Origin: Doris montereyensis
Taxonomy: Eukaryota > Mollusca > Gastropoda > Nudibranchia > Dorididae
DNA length: 64,000 nt
Direction of reading: 5' to 3'
Assembly: GCA_037039925.1 (NCBI GenBank)
Contig: JAXRKP010000175.1
Location: 322,501-386,500, forward strand
Positions within the stretch are counted from its first letter, which is position 1. Each line of letters opens with the position of its first letter. Below the pieces are notes generated by a model that was not told the origin of the DNA, did not search any database, and saw nothing but the letters and a program-made list of their open reading frames with translations. The translations under genes and the position numbers were made by a program. Below are positions 54,701 to 64,000 of this stretch, piece by piece.

Positions 54701-57700
54701 AAATGACAAAGATTGAGCTGAAATCTGATTTATTCCTGAATGCCATGTAAATACCTGTAAAATGTAGCATGCCAGTTCCTCCAAAAGCTGATTTTGGAAT
54801 TAGAGGAAATACTTCTTTATGAATAAGCCCAAACTAAACATCTTTATGGAAGTCAGAAAGTTACTTATAAAGAGCCTACTTATTGAGGACATCCAAATAT
54901 TTTTTCGTTCAGGTAAAACCAGAGTCAGTGGGCCAAACAAGTATGTGAGAGTGGGGTCTAGAGCTATGGCAAAACCAGAGGGGGGGAGTGGGGGTCTAGA
55001 GTTAGAATTCAGTCACTTCAATCGTAACTGTTTTGTTCCTACTGCCAGAATGATGTTGATGGCCTAGTGGTTAAGCTGCCAGATGTGGACTTGTGTGAAC
55101 CTGGGTTTGAATCCTTGCCATGCTAGGTCTGACATTGTGTTTCCTGAGAAAGAAGCTCAACACACAATTCCTCACCTAACAAGTGTGAATGGGTACCACG
55201 ACCAGCTGGGGAGTGAACCCTGCAACTTGACTAGTGTTCAGTCTGAGAGACGACATATTATCAGCAGTTTGGCTTCAAACTATATGAAATAGGGAAAAGG
55301 TCTGGCCATATAGATTAAAACAGCTTGAAGGAACTTTTGCTTCAACTTCCTGCTACCAGAGGTTCTGGCAGGAGTACAATGATATAAGAAGAACGTCTAC
55401 CTTTCTGTTTCTTCTCCTTCTTCTTCTCTTCATCCTTCTCACGACTTCTGTCTCGCCGCTTCCTTTCGCCCTTTCCTTTCACGATCTCGGGACCGCCTTG
55501 ATGCCCGATCCTCATCTCTGTCTTTAGACCTTGATCTTGATCTGTGTCGTAAGCACAAGAGTTATAATGTGATACTCTGCCATCCAATAAGCAAAAGCAG
55601 ATATTTCAATAACACAAAACTACAGGGAACCCATACGCCAAAAGGTAGAATGGGAACCGATAAAGAAAGAAATAATGAACAACTACGGGAATAAAACGTT
55701 TGCCCCTTCAAGTTTACAAGTAGACAACAACTATTCCCATTACAAGACTAGACTAAAGATCACAGCAAAAGAAAGAAAAGAATTTGTCTATCTCAAAGGT
55801 AAAGGGTATTGACCAAGTGTCCTTGAATGAGATTTAAATAGAAATCAATTCTTAACAATCAAGACTAATTATCTAAAAAGAATCCCATTCTGACTTCCCA
55901 ATATAAAATTCATTTTTTAGGTGAACCATATGACAATGTCTCTTTATGAGCCACAAAGCTTGACAGAAAAAAAGGAAACGGTGCGAGTGAGGAAGAAAGG
56001 ACACAAAAACGGCCTGAACAACGATGTCCATCATTCTCTCAAACCTTGAAAGTTGTTGAATCTTATCTCGATCCCACTCCCCTCACATTGGTTCGTCTGT
56101 CTGTTTCTCTTCGCTTTTGTTTTTCTGCTTCTCTTATCTTTCAATTCCTTGTCTCTTTCTTCTCTTTCTTTGTCTCGTTTCTCTTTGCTTTTTGCCTCCG
56201 TTCCCGCCTCCCTCTTCATCTCGCCTGTCTGACATGCGCGCTGGTGCCTCCTCCCTGGGCTTCTGAGTGCTTGGTAAAGGACCTGTGTTTCCACCTTTGA
56301 CGATGTTTCACCTATAAAAGATAAGAAAATTGATGTAAGAAAAAACATCTTTCATTAAATGAAAATATCTCTGTGGTGATATTTCTAATATTTTAGGGAT
56401 GTAAATAGCAAATGGAAAAAAATCTGAAAGTCTCTGAAATGTGAAACTTTCAGACACCGAACACCTCCTGTATTGTATTCAATCTCACACTTACAATAAC
56501 AGCACCATGCAACGGCATCTTTCTCAACCTTCCTGATATAACTAGAAAGGAATTTACCATTACCTTAAGTAGACATAGAACTTAGATCTAGGTCAATCAC
56601 ATCTACTGGTGAATCCTGATCATGAAACCTTAACTTTTGACAGGTCATCCCCAATTTGTTAAATTGTCTAGATATACAGTCTGGAGCTAGCTTACCTTTA
56701 ACCTAGATCTAAATTTAGTTGTTTTGAAGATTTGATTGTTATTATAACAGTTAAAGCAAAATTCTAAATCAATTCTGATTCTATTAACTAGGCTACCAAG
56801 TAGATCTAAAAATCTAGCTCTGTTTAAATTATTGAAGAAAATGAGTGCCACAAATTATAGACCTAGTAATCTAAATCTAATCTCGTAGTTTCTAGGCCTC
56901 TAGATAACAATTATACTTAGATCTAGATACATCTAGATTCAATCCAGATCTACCATAAAATAGCCTGTTTGTCTAGAATATAAATCTAGAAGAATTTAAA
57001 TCTAGACTAGAAGAATCAAGATCAACAACGTGCGCCTTATTTTCAAGATCTCTATCCGACTAGAATCTAGATCTAGATCTCAATTCTCTGGAACGCCGAG
57101 CAAGAAATAAGTTTAATCTGTTAACAAGCTAAATCTATTAATACGCTGATATACTAACCCAAGCTATGGCCTAGGGAAAGCTACGGCCTAGATCTAGGGC
57201 TGTCAAGCCGTCATAATGAAAATCTAGATCTAGATCTTACAGATAAAGAATCTAGGTTACTTCACTCAAGCAAATCGATAATCTTGTCTGGCTCTAGATC
57301 TAGATTAAACTATTAAATCACAACACACAAATAGGATTATAACATAAATCGCAAATAACGCAATAGGAAATTTAGAAGCTAAAAATCTCTTTGGGGTGCA
57401 GACACCATTCACACAATACACTACTACCATCCATAAATAGATGAAAACAATGATTGGAAAACAATCAGCTGTTAAATTTGTGTGATCATTATACAGTATA
57501 TTTTGCTCACACTTGATATCTTTGAATGGCACCGTTAGCTTTATTCAATAGACATGTGAATGAGACTGCAGCTAAGTATATCACATCACATCATCCACTT
57601 CATTGGAACTAATCAAAATCAGTGCGGTTTATGCTGTTTCTGACTTAAAGATCTTGTAAGACTAGTGGTAGTAGTTGTTTTGTAAGTTTGCTATTTTCAT

Positions 57701-59500
57701 GCTAAGTAAGCAATAACTAGATTTATAAATAGATTTGGACTATGAAATGAAATGAGTGAAATCGAATGTGAAGTTATAGATCTACATTTCCATGAATTGT
57801 GCATTGAAAAATAAAGATTTCTGATACATTTCTCTACTAGATCTAGTCGTGCTATGAAGAATTGGCATTTTTGTAATAAAGGTTGCTCCTCACTTGCCGG
57901 TCGATGTTATTGAAAGACATCAGCTCCTTGAGGAGTGGCATTTCCTCATCACTGCTTTCCCCCTCCTCCTCCCCAACCTAGGTTTCATCCTTACTATCAT
58001 CAGAGGCTTCTAACATCTTCAGGACTGCTGTAGATCCATTTTTGTGAGGTTTTATTATTACTTTTTTAAGTTTGAAAACAACCCCATAAGTTGCATATTT
58101 TGGCCATCGATCATTGATGGTAACAATCTGTCATGGAACAGTTATGGGGTTAATGGGAGGGCAAAGGAAAATATTTATACCAAAAAAAAAGGAGACAAAG
58201 TTTCCTTTGTCTTTGAATGTTGTTTACTGTAGTGCAAGTCATTACTTACATCATCCATTGTGGAAAAATCAATCTCCAGAATTTTAGGATTTGAAGATGG
58301 CCATTTCGTGCCGTGGAGGGATTTCCTAGTTGCGGTGGCTTCTTCTTCAGTTTTGTACTGAAATATTTAGAAACATATAGATCATTTCATTAAGATAGAC
58401 GTAGAAACTATGACATCATAGTATTTCTCCTAACAATCCATATATACACAGGCATATATATATAATGATGTAGATAAACATTTATATGTGTAAAAATGAA
58501 ATCAGATAAGGAAAAACACAGCGTTTTCAAATCGCTAAAATAATAAAAATAATAATAAAACTAAAATCTCTTCCCAAAAACACAAACTGATTGATGGCTT
58601 TTCTGTAACCTTTTCATTTACTAAGAGTAAATGTATAAGACTTAAATATAATACAGTCAAAACTGTTAATTGGAACAATGCATAATTCAAACGATTCCTC
58701 TGGGACATAATTCTTTGGAACGCCGCTTCATTGGAATGGGAAGTCAAATCTCAAATCGAGACAATACTTATAATGTAAACGTCGCTTCTTAATGTAAAAT
58801 CCTTGCAGTCATCAGCTGTTAAATGTTTGTGATCATTATACAGTATATTTTGCTAGATCATATGATATCTTTGAATGGCACCGTCAGCTTTATTGTATAG
58901 ACATGTGAATAACTGTGCAGTTAAATATATCACATCACATGATCCGTTCTTCATTGAACTATTTCTGTGGAACAGTAATGTTCTAATTAAGCGGCTTTGA
59001 CTGTATTTGGAGAGCGTATAAATTCATAATCTTATGAATTAAAGATTTCTAATGTCTCCTGAAACATTTACAAAATCCAGAATTGGTGGGCATAATTTTG
59101 CAAGGACCATGGTATCTATCTAAAAGTTGCAAAACGTATAATCAAAAGGCATACACACTAATGAAACAATTCACTTACTGTAACAAGACACTCAGACTTG
59201 ATGCTGTTGATCCAGAACAGTTCATCTTCAAGTTCGCCTGTTCTTTTAAGCAACTCTTTCAGTTGATTCAGCGTAAATGGTCGAACCAAACCAACAATAC
59301 GAAGCACCCTGGACGTGGGAAATCGGGCAATTGGTATCGTGTCTAAAACAGGTTCCGGATCATCTACCTGTGGCACAACTGGCTTGCTTGGTCAAGCAGT
59401 AGCTACAATTTTTTCTGAAATAGATTTAATCCCCTCCGATAGATTTCAGTCTTTCAAAATAAAAATGTCTAATCTTGAGACATGATTTATTTCCTATTAT

Positions 59501-59586
<86 letters not shown>

Positions 59587-59591
59587 TAGAT

Positions 59592-59649
<58 letters not shown>

Positions 59650-62600
59650 ACACACACATACCTAGTCCTTGTACAAGGTGACACAATACCAATACAATAA
59701 GAAAAACTGGAGATACACAGAGGTAGCAGTGACCTCAAAATATGTCAAATGACCAGTGACCTTCACGACTTAAAAAAAGGAGAGAAAAAGCCAACAACAC
59801 CCTCTCCCCATCTCAAAAAGCATTCAAAGGAGAAAAGAAAGGACTTTTTCACTTGCTTCAACTTATAAAAAAAAAAAAAACACAAAAAAGAAGATATTAC
59901 TCAAAATACATAAAAAAATCCAATACCTTTTGCTGCTTCCAATGCCTCCGCCTCCTCTCGCGTCACTTTGTTCTTGATATCTGAGGAAAAAAAATCCTTT
60001 TGACCTTCACCTTCTTGATGTCTTTGACCTTCCTTTTGCTCTCTTTGGGAGAAGAAGCAGACAACTTCACTATCTTTTTCTCCGGTTCCTCAGGAACAAC
60101 TTCAGGTGACAAAGGCTTCTCTTCCGGTGCGGTGTCTCTAGCTTCCACCTGCCTGGCGTCTCCTTCCATTTCAACTGTTTCTTCTTCTTCTTCTTCTTCT
60201 GAGCGGGGAGATGACTGGTCATAAAGGAGAAGAACGACAAAGGAGAAAGGATGAATACCAAAGGGAAGAAATAAAGAAACAACAAGAAGAACACACAAAG
60301 GATCGTAAGAGGACAAAATTACGAGGCAAGGTGACTAGAAGTTAAGATACAAGTTAGGACATGAACTATATTGTTAAGTTTGTTCCCATAATGCATAATA
60401 TATCGATAAAGCGTTCATTACAGATTTTTTACTTGTGTGGCTGCATAGAAATAACCCTGGCTGTTTTAAGATACCCCAAACTCCACCCTTCTAACCTCTA
60501 CCCCTTATCTCTCGCAAAGTTTTGGACGCATGGTTTCTGGAAAGCAGTATTTTCAAAGAATTGCGGCAGGAAAAATGAGAGCGGTAAGGAATACCGGGTA
60601 TAACAAAACTAAATGACAATTTTGACATGTACAAATCAGAATATAACCTCATTGTCAACTTCCCACACATATGATTGTTATTATGATAGAATCATAATAT
60701 CAGTACCTGCACAACTGTTCTTTTCACTTTAATATCTCTGCGGTCATCCTCCTGTTCGTCATAGTCCAAAGTGTTGACGCACATCCGTCTCCATATCAAA
60801 CACAGTCTCAGTCAGCTTCACGTCCCCAATCAGACCCTGCAGGTAGGTTAAAAAGATGACATGGGTATGAGAAAGTTTACATACACGTTTACAGTGAACT
60901 CCAGTTTATCGCAACTCGGTTAAGCACAATTTCCGCTAATCGCAATATTTCCCAATAAACAGATTGATTCTATATAAAAGTCACAGGTTAATCGCAACTC
61001 ACATCTGGTAATCGCAACCTCAGTGATACCGTGCCTCAGATTATTGAGCAGCAATTTTTCTGATTTCATATTTTGCTTCAGAATGTCATGGCGGTCTGAA
61101 GTCCATGAAACTTAGACGGCAAAGTTATCTGTACAAAAACTATTGCAACAGACATACCTAGTCATCAAGTACTGAAATGACCCTAAATACTGGGCCCACA
61201 GGGAATCCGGTTTATCACAACTTCAGATTATCCACAACAATGTTGCCGCTCCCGACGTGTTGCAATTAACCAGTGGATTGCACTAACATCTAAATGTCTT
61301 TCCATTTCTTTTAAAAGAGTAAAGTTCCTTCAAGGCCATTGAGACCCACAGAACTAGACCGTATCCCGGCTTCTATAGTGTGAAGTGGATCAGGTGATAA
61401 TAATCACCTCCTGTGCAGGATTCCAGTCTAACGCAGGTTTTACTCCTGCTGGCGCTTGTACCCATTTTGCACCTGGGTCAAGTGGGGAGGGGAGCATGGC
61501 TGTGCAGGCTAGTGCTGTGAGCATTCCTTTAGTTCGCCAGCCGGCGCGCAATAAATCACTTGTCAGTGACCACCCAGGGGAACTCCCCAGGACGCATCTG
61601 GTTTCCCCGATTATTGCGCTGATATCATTTGTTTTGCCCTGTTATTCCACAGCTGTCATTGAAGCAAACATTGTTTTCTGACTATCTCTGAATTGTTACG
61701 TTTCTGTGCTTTCAGACTGTGTTATTTCCATTGGTAGGGTGTTCTTCCTTGAGTTACAGTGATTATTTTAAAATGAGGTCTTTTATCCATTAAACGATTA
61801 ACCATCATTAGCTAATATCTAAATATCTTCCCCTGGCTAAGCCAAAATTCATTTTCTGTTTCAATCAAATATGCTTTTATTGCTCTTCAATCTGTGAAAA
61901 TCATGCACATAACCCACCCATATAACGTGAGTTGTGAATATTTTCCTTATCTATAGCAGGATTTCCTTATGATGGCTCACCCCATTGTTTCACATAACAG
62001 TTTTGTTAATAACTTGTGCCGTGCCTGATAGTCTAGATGGTATCATGTGGAAAGCTAGAAAGATTAGATTATTCATTTTTGGCAATTATAATTTTTTAAC
62101 AAAGCTTATGCCCTTTCTGGTGCCTGTGGTACATATCCTTATCTCTGGTGTCTCATAAGAAAGAGTGGGATACCTTTTAAACAGAACAGTGAGGCGCCCA
62201 ATAGATCTTTGACAAGCTCCATATCGACACCAGAGATACATCCTACATGGTCACGGCCTGAAGAAGCATGCATCTGCATTCAACAACTGCATTCACCCAC
62301 CAATACTCAACATTCCTTTACATAGAGTAGTACCACCATACCTACATTGCGGCCTGGGAATTACTCTTAAACACCACAGGCTTTTAGAGGATAGACAGGC
62401 TTATATATGGAGATAGTGCTTGCAAGAATGAAGATGTCAAAAACTTTAAAACGTACAGGGGTAATTGGTTAAAACACAAATTAGTTACTTTTTCCAGTGT
62501 AACATTATAATGGCGTCTCAGTCTCAGAAAGAAGAAAAAATGGAGTAGAAGACGAAATTTGAATCAGTTGCAAATGAATTAGAAAGGCTCGAAAAAGCTG

Positions 62601-63877
62601 AGCTTAGTACACGATGTGGACCTATCTGCAGAACCCTCGACAACATCTTACAGAAAACAAAATCACACCCCAGTCATACCATAGCAGAAGTTTCATAGGC
62701 AATCACTGCCAACAGTTTTTTACAAGCAATGTGTATACACAGCTCACAAAACAAATCGTATCAAAAACATTAGAATGTAGAGACACCGAACACACTACTA
62801 CCGAAGTAGAAATTTCCGGCCTGTGTGGGTGGGTTTTATCGATGTGAATCGTGAAAGCAAACGGGGAAGCCCAACGAAGGCAGAACTAGACGTAAAATCG
62901 TCAATAAGACAAAATTCTAAAACGATATAAGTTTCAATTGTAAATAGTGGCAGGTCTGACGATGTCTGACAAATTAAAACGCTTAGTCGTTCAGGAGCTA
63001 ATTTAAGAATGAACTAATAATTACAGAGAACAGCATCACTAAATGGCCACATCAGGTGTGCCTTAAGTGTGAAATATCATCAGCTTCCCAGATGGAAAAA
63101 AAGGGTCGAGACCTTTCATAAAAATTCCAAAATTTTCCAAGACTTGAAGGGAATTTATTCCAAGAATTTTCCAAGGCTTTCTTCCAACCAAATTCCAAGA
63201 CTGTTCCAGTTTTCCAAGATGCGTACGAACTCTGTTGCTAGTACTGAAGGATCTCTGAAATAATATGTATCGATGCAAACAGCAGCTGCCGATGAATAGT
63301 CAGCTTTTGCATCTGATAATTCTGATACGGTGCGTTAGCAATTTCAGCCCAGTTTGGAAATTCCAAGGGTTTTTTCTAAACGCTAAAAATCTGGAAATTT
63401 TTGTCGAGTCAAAAAAAAAAACAACCCCGGAAATCTGTTATAAACCGGAGAAGTTGCATCCTGTATGAATGATCAAAAGAATTTCAAGTATTTAAATTTT
63501 ATTTTAATGTTTTAAATGAACGAGCCAGAGAAAGATTTTTTAATAGAATACAAGCCGTTGATATCATCAGGGAAATGTACTCTGATTTAAAAATACCAAA
63601 AAGATGAATGATTTTGGGGGTTTGTTTTGTTTCTATATAATTGTCAACAGGAATCCTAACAACATGAGCACCACTGAGAAATGAGCAAAATACTGAAATG
63701 GAAGAAAAAAAGTAGGGGGAAAAAGTGGCACCTTGAGAGAGTCTGAAGATATTTCAATGTTGGCCGGCTTCTTCACCACCTTGGTAGCTTTGGAAGTCTT
63801 GGAACCCCACTTCCTCTTCTTGGCCATTTTCTCCTTTTTGGAGCCATCATCCACATCTGGGTTTTGTACAGGTGAAT
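48591..63877 (-). CDS. ACIN1: ACIN1 (Acinus) orthologue, C-terminal half, 10 exons
   Basis: Acinus is a nuclear RNA-binding scaffold that, with RNPS1 and SAP18, forms the ASAP complex associated with the exon junction complex; it was named for a role in apoptotic chromatin condensation. Exons read on minus match vertebrate ACIN1 in order: [20 protein letters not shown], an acidic region, the RRM-like block ([20 protein letters not shown], then [13 protein letters not shown]), [20 protein letters not shown], a charged RS/RE-rich region, the RSB motif ([20 protein letters not shown] then WLPLT) that binds RNPS1-SAP18, and an Arg-Ser/Arg-Glu tail. The N-terminal part, including the SAP-domain region, lies beyond 63877. 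The globular exons are clean; the charged exons carry several apparent indels. Orthology is sure. Confidence 0.95.
49185..51440. repeat. 26-bp satellite, about 85 copies
   Basis: Unit GGAGCATGCCTCTCTGTGTA plus AATATT, with variants (GCATGTCTC, GCATGCATC, CCCTTTGTGAATATT, ATATAGGAG). Higher-order groups of several variants recur, for example around 50150-50480. It fills most of the last ACIN1 intron (48769-51593). Three units make 78 bases, so long minus-strand frames repeat [20 protein letters not shown]; these are artefacts. Confidence 0.97.
51594..51691 (-). CDS. ACIN1: ACIN1 exon, charged helix
   Basis: Acceptor AATGCAG, donor GTAAGT. Reads [20 protein letters not shown] then [12 protein letters not shown]. 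Comparable to the vertebrate segment after [23 protein letters not shown]. One more G at the GGG donor would match the phase of the last exon. Confidence 0.88.
52133..52227 (-). CDS. ACIN1: ACIN1 exon, RSB (RNPS1-SAP18 binding) motif
   Basis: Acceptor TATTTACAG, donor GTGAGA. Reads [20 protein letters not shown] then [11 protein letters not shown], differing from vertebrates at very few positions. This motif docks Acinus on RNPS1 and SAP18. Phases fit on both sides with no indel. Confidence 0.97.
52290..52440 (+). repeat. Dispersed repeat family C
   Basis: 'ggtatctcaaggtgaattcagaggaaaagcaagatgaaag' then 'ggattcactagtagcacctgccaacacc'; same layout as 46262. Confidence 0.6.
52493..54650 (+). 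mobile_element. TTAA-type transposon remnant (uncertain extent)
   Basis: Begins TTAACCCAATCCTGCC followed by three to four ~35-bp units (TCCTGCCTAATGCGCCTGCT, AGCGCCTTTTCGGCC), like subterminal repeats. Further in, 53085-53250 reads as a basic/acidic stretch ([20 protein letters not shown], then [12 protein letters not shown]) resembling a piggyBac N-terminal region. No matching right end was found. It lies in the ACIN1 intron 52228-55400, on the opposite strand. Confidence 0.45.
52500..52615. repeat. ~35-bp GC-rich tandem repeat
   Basis: Three to four units with 'cctgcctaatgcgcctgctagcgccttttcgg', unusually CpG-rich for the surroundings. Confidence 0.85.
54460..54905. repeat. Duplicated segment with internal deletion
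   Basis: 'tttatgaataagcccaaactaaacatctt' at about 54479-54508 and 54815-54844, and 'acttataaagagcctacttattgaggacatccaaatattt' at about 54553-54592 and 54863-54902. The spacing is shorter in the second copy. Confidence 0.85.
55035..55335 (+). mobile_element. tRNA-derived SINE (family A), complete head
   Basis: A box TGGCCTAGTGG (55060-55070) and B box GGTTTGAATCC (about 55103-55113), body 'ctaggtctgacattgtgttt', tail '..aacagcttgaaggaact'. It stops about 65 bases from the ACIN1 exon at 55401. Confidence 0.85.
55401..55541 (-). CDS. ACIN1: ACIN1 RS-rich exon
   Basis: Acceptor ACGACACAG, donor GTAGAC. Reads (R)[24 protein letters not shown] and, one frame over, [20 protein letters not shown]. 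One base too many (or two too few) in AAAGGGCGAAAGG at about 55463-55475. The first Arg completes a codon split with the preceding exon. Confidence 0.82.
55605..55690 (+). mobile_element. LINE 3'-end fragment
   Basis: 'gaacccatacgccaaaaggtagaatgggaaccgataaagaaagaaa', the same 3' end as at 14715-14765 and 37535-37600. Confidence 0.7.
56045..56311 (-). CDS. ACIN1: ACIN1 charged exon with several frame breaks
   Basis: Acceptor TTTTATAG, donor GTTTGA. Pieces in different frames make sense in order: VKHRQ (continuing ..MDD), [40 protein letters not shown] and [12 protein letters not shown], the last matching vertebrate REWDRDKVREG. 267 bases does not fit the flanking phases. Runs of A and GGGG are the likely places of lost bases. 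Confidence 0.75.
56580..57310. repeat. Region dense in TCTAGA/AGATCT hexamers
   Basis: Over a dozen copies of 'ctagatct', often as overlapping TCTAGATCTAGA strings, interspersed in AT-rich intron DNA without a fixed period. Smaller clusters of the same motif occur at 2365-2385, 13315-13440, 28690-28705 and 53303-53315. Confidence 0.8.
57415..58035 (-). mobile_element. Tigger/pogo-like transposon remnant
   Basis: 57430-57605 is related to the inner part of the MITE at 58654-59003 ('cagctgttaaatt-gtgatcattatacagtatattttgct', 'tgaatggcaccgt-agctttatt'). Next to it, minus-strand 57895-58010 reads [20 protein letters not shown] then SFNNIDRQ, an acidic stretch like the C-terminal tails of Tigger transposases. 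The core transposase is missing. Confidence 0.5.
58250..58357 (-). CDS. ACIN1: ACIN1 exon, RRM-like domain second half
   Basis: Acceptor ATATTTCAG, donor GTAAGT, 36 codons, phase 0 at both ends. Reads [20 protein letters not shown] then [16 protein letters not shown], matching vertebrate [27 protein letters not shown]. Confidence 0.95.
58654..59003. mobile_element. Tigger-like MITE with TA duplication
   Basis: 350 bp between TA dinucleotides (58652-58653, 59004-59005). Ends are CAGTCAAAACTGTTAATTGG and the reverse of CAGTCAAAGCCGCTTAATTA, a diverged ~27-bp inverted repeat. CAGT ends with a TA target are typical of Tc1/mariner-type pogo/Tigger elements. In the ACIN1 intron 58358-59178. Confidence 0.87.
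59179..59363 (-). CDS. ACIN1: ACIN1 exon, RRM-like domain first half
   Basis: Acceptor CAGGTAG before 59363 is chosen over the nearby CACAG because only it continues the phase (Asp split codon). Reads [38 protein letters not shown] and [13 protein letters not shown]; donor GTAAGT, phase 0. Matches vertebrate [35 protein letters not shown]. Confidence 0.95.
59502..59660. repeat. (TA)n(GA)n compound microsatellite
   Basis: About 80 bases of TA, then GATA/GA, then a short CA run, in an ACIN1 intron. Confidence 0.96.
59927..60214 (-). CDS. ACIN1: ACIN1 acidic exon with apparent -1 frameshift
   Basis: Acceptor ATGACCAG, donor GTATTG. Reads [19 protein letters not shown], ...[33 protein letters not shown] and, beyond a T8 run (about 59991-59998), [18 protein letters not shown]. 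One more T in that run joins both parts and gives the donor phase that fits the next exon. The vertebrate counterpart is also an acidic linker. Confidence 0.82.
60717..60836 (-). CDS. ACIN1: ACIN1 exon with apparent frameshift
   Basis: Acceptor CCTGCAG, donor GTACTG. Starts [18 protein letters not shown] in phase 0 (matches vertebrate SLIPDIK after SLK) and ends [20 protein letters not shown] then TVVQ in the next frame (vertebrate ..LKICRTVTQVV). As written it reaches a TGA. The shift lies at about 60778-60795 and needs one base fewer or two more. Confidence 0.82.
60890..61265. mobile_element. Possible Tigger-like MITE fragment
   Basis: Starts CAGTGAACTCCAGTTTATCG, with repeated 'ttatcgcaact', 'aatcgcaat' and 'taatcgcaac' motifs. 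A second CCGGTTTATCACAACTT part at about 61208 suggests two overlapping pieces. The 'CAGT...ttatcgcaact' style is common at Tigger ends. No clear right end. Confidence 0.45.
61318..61480 (-). mobile_element. SINE family A, reversed 3' part
   Basis: Reverse of the family A tail: 'aaagttccttcaaggccattgagacccacagaactagaccgtatcccggcttctatag', then 'aataatcacctcctgtgcaggattccagtctaacgcaggttttactcc'. Confidence 0.8.
61495..61630 (-). repeat. Dispersed repeat shared with 31835-31945
   Basis: 'ctgtgcaggctagtgctgtgagcattcctttagttcgccagccggcgcgcaataaatcact' is the reverse complement of 31880-31945, with 80% or so identity by eye over about 110 bases. Each copy sits beside a SINE fragment. Confidence 0.75.
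61631..63731. other. ACIN1 intron, nothing recognised
   Basis: AT-rich. Around 63110-63215 the motif 'ttccaaga-ttttccaa' repeats irregularly. A minus-strand frame there (63063-63278) rests on this repetition and has no splice context. No exon recognised. Confidence 0.5.
63732..63877 (-). CDS. ACIN1: ACIN1 exon (first in window)
   Basis: Minus strand acceptor CTTCATAG, donor GTGCCA. Reads [20 protein letters not shown] then [16 protein letters not shown] and [10 protein letters not shown], ending in phase 0. Matches vertebrate PRKRRWGAST...ISITTESLK. It needs a phase-1 exon to its right, outside or near the window edge. Confidence 0.9.
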
Positions 63878-64000
63878 CTATGAAGGGCACAAAGACCAGA
63901 TAAAAGTAAAAGAAATGAAGACAAATGGATTGAGCAATTTTACACATTGAAATTGAAATACATGAAATGGCTAATTCATTTGTTCACATTTTAGGCATTC

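Noticed and set aside
63063..63278. 71-codon minus-strand frame
   Set aside because: Built on an irregular 'ttccaaga' repetition in an ACIN1 intron; no splice borders and no similarity to Acinus.

Overview
The window is metazoan nuclear DNA, most likely from a lophotrochozoan and probably a mollusc. This rests on AT-rich intron and intergenic DNA, small phase-consistent exons with GT/AG borders, two animal genes, very long (GA)n and (TA)n microsatellites, and many tRNA-derived SINEs, LINE fragments and TTAA/TA-flanked DNA transposon remnants. I saw no prokaryotic, organellar or viral segment. The species cannot be named from the sequence alone.

Layout. 1-8.9 kb: repeats and intergenic DNA, with a short exon-like pair on the minus strand (5372-5995) that I cannot name. 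8933-38087, plus strand: 17 recognisable exons of a CEP89 (centrosomal protein of 89 kDa, CCDC123) orthologue. The first exon is not identified and a stretch of about 80 residues between two exons is missing. Its introns hold minisatellites, SINEs, a degenerate LINE and TTAA-flanked elements. 38.1-48.6 kb: convergent intergenic region with a 1.8-kb (GA)n tract, two short-unit minisatellites, an inverted tRNA-like pair and TTAA elements. 48591-63877, minus strand: the C-terminal half of an ACIN1 (Acinus) orthologue in 10 exons; its 5' part (with the SAP-domain region) lies beyond the right edge. Its last intron contains a 2.3-kb, 26-bp satellite.

The two genes converge and have no obvious functional link: CEP89 is a centriolar distal-appendage coiled-coil protein, while Acinus is a splicing-associated scaffold of the ASAP complex. 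In both, exon borders and conserved blocks are clear, but the reading frame is broken repeatedly by apparent single-base indels. Most are at homopolymers and look like one base too few. That pattern points to uncorrected long-read assembly errors rather than pseudogenes, and it is the most important caveat for anyone predicting proteins here.

The large open frames in the window are artefacts of (GA)n, (TA)n and the 26-bp satellite. I found no convincing new biological system. The most interesting non-gene signals are the set of TTAA-flanked piggyBac-like elements (two carrying acidic N-terminal coding remnants), a SINE whose internal segment has expanded into a minisatellite, a SINE tail that abuts a CEP89 splice acceptor, and the unnamed minus-strand exon pair.
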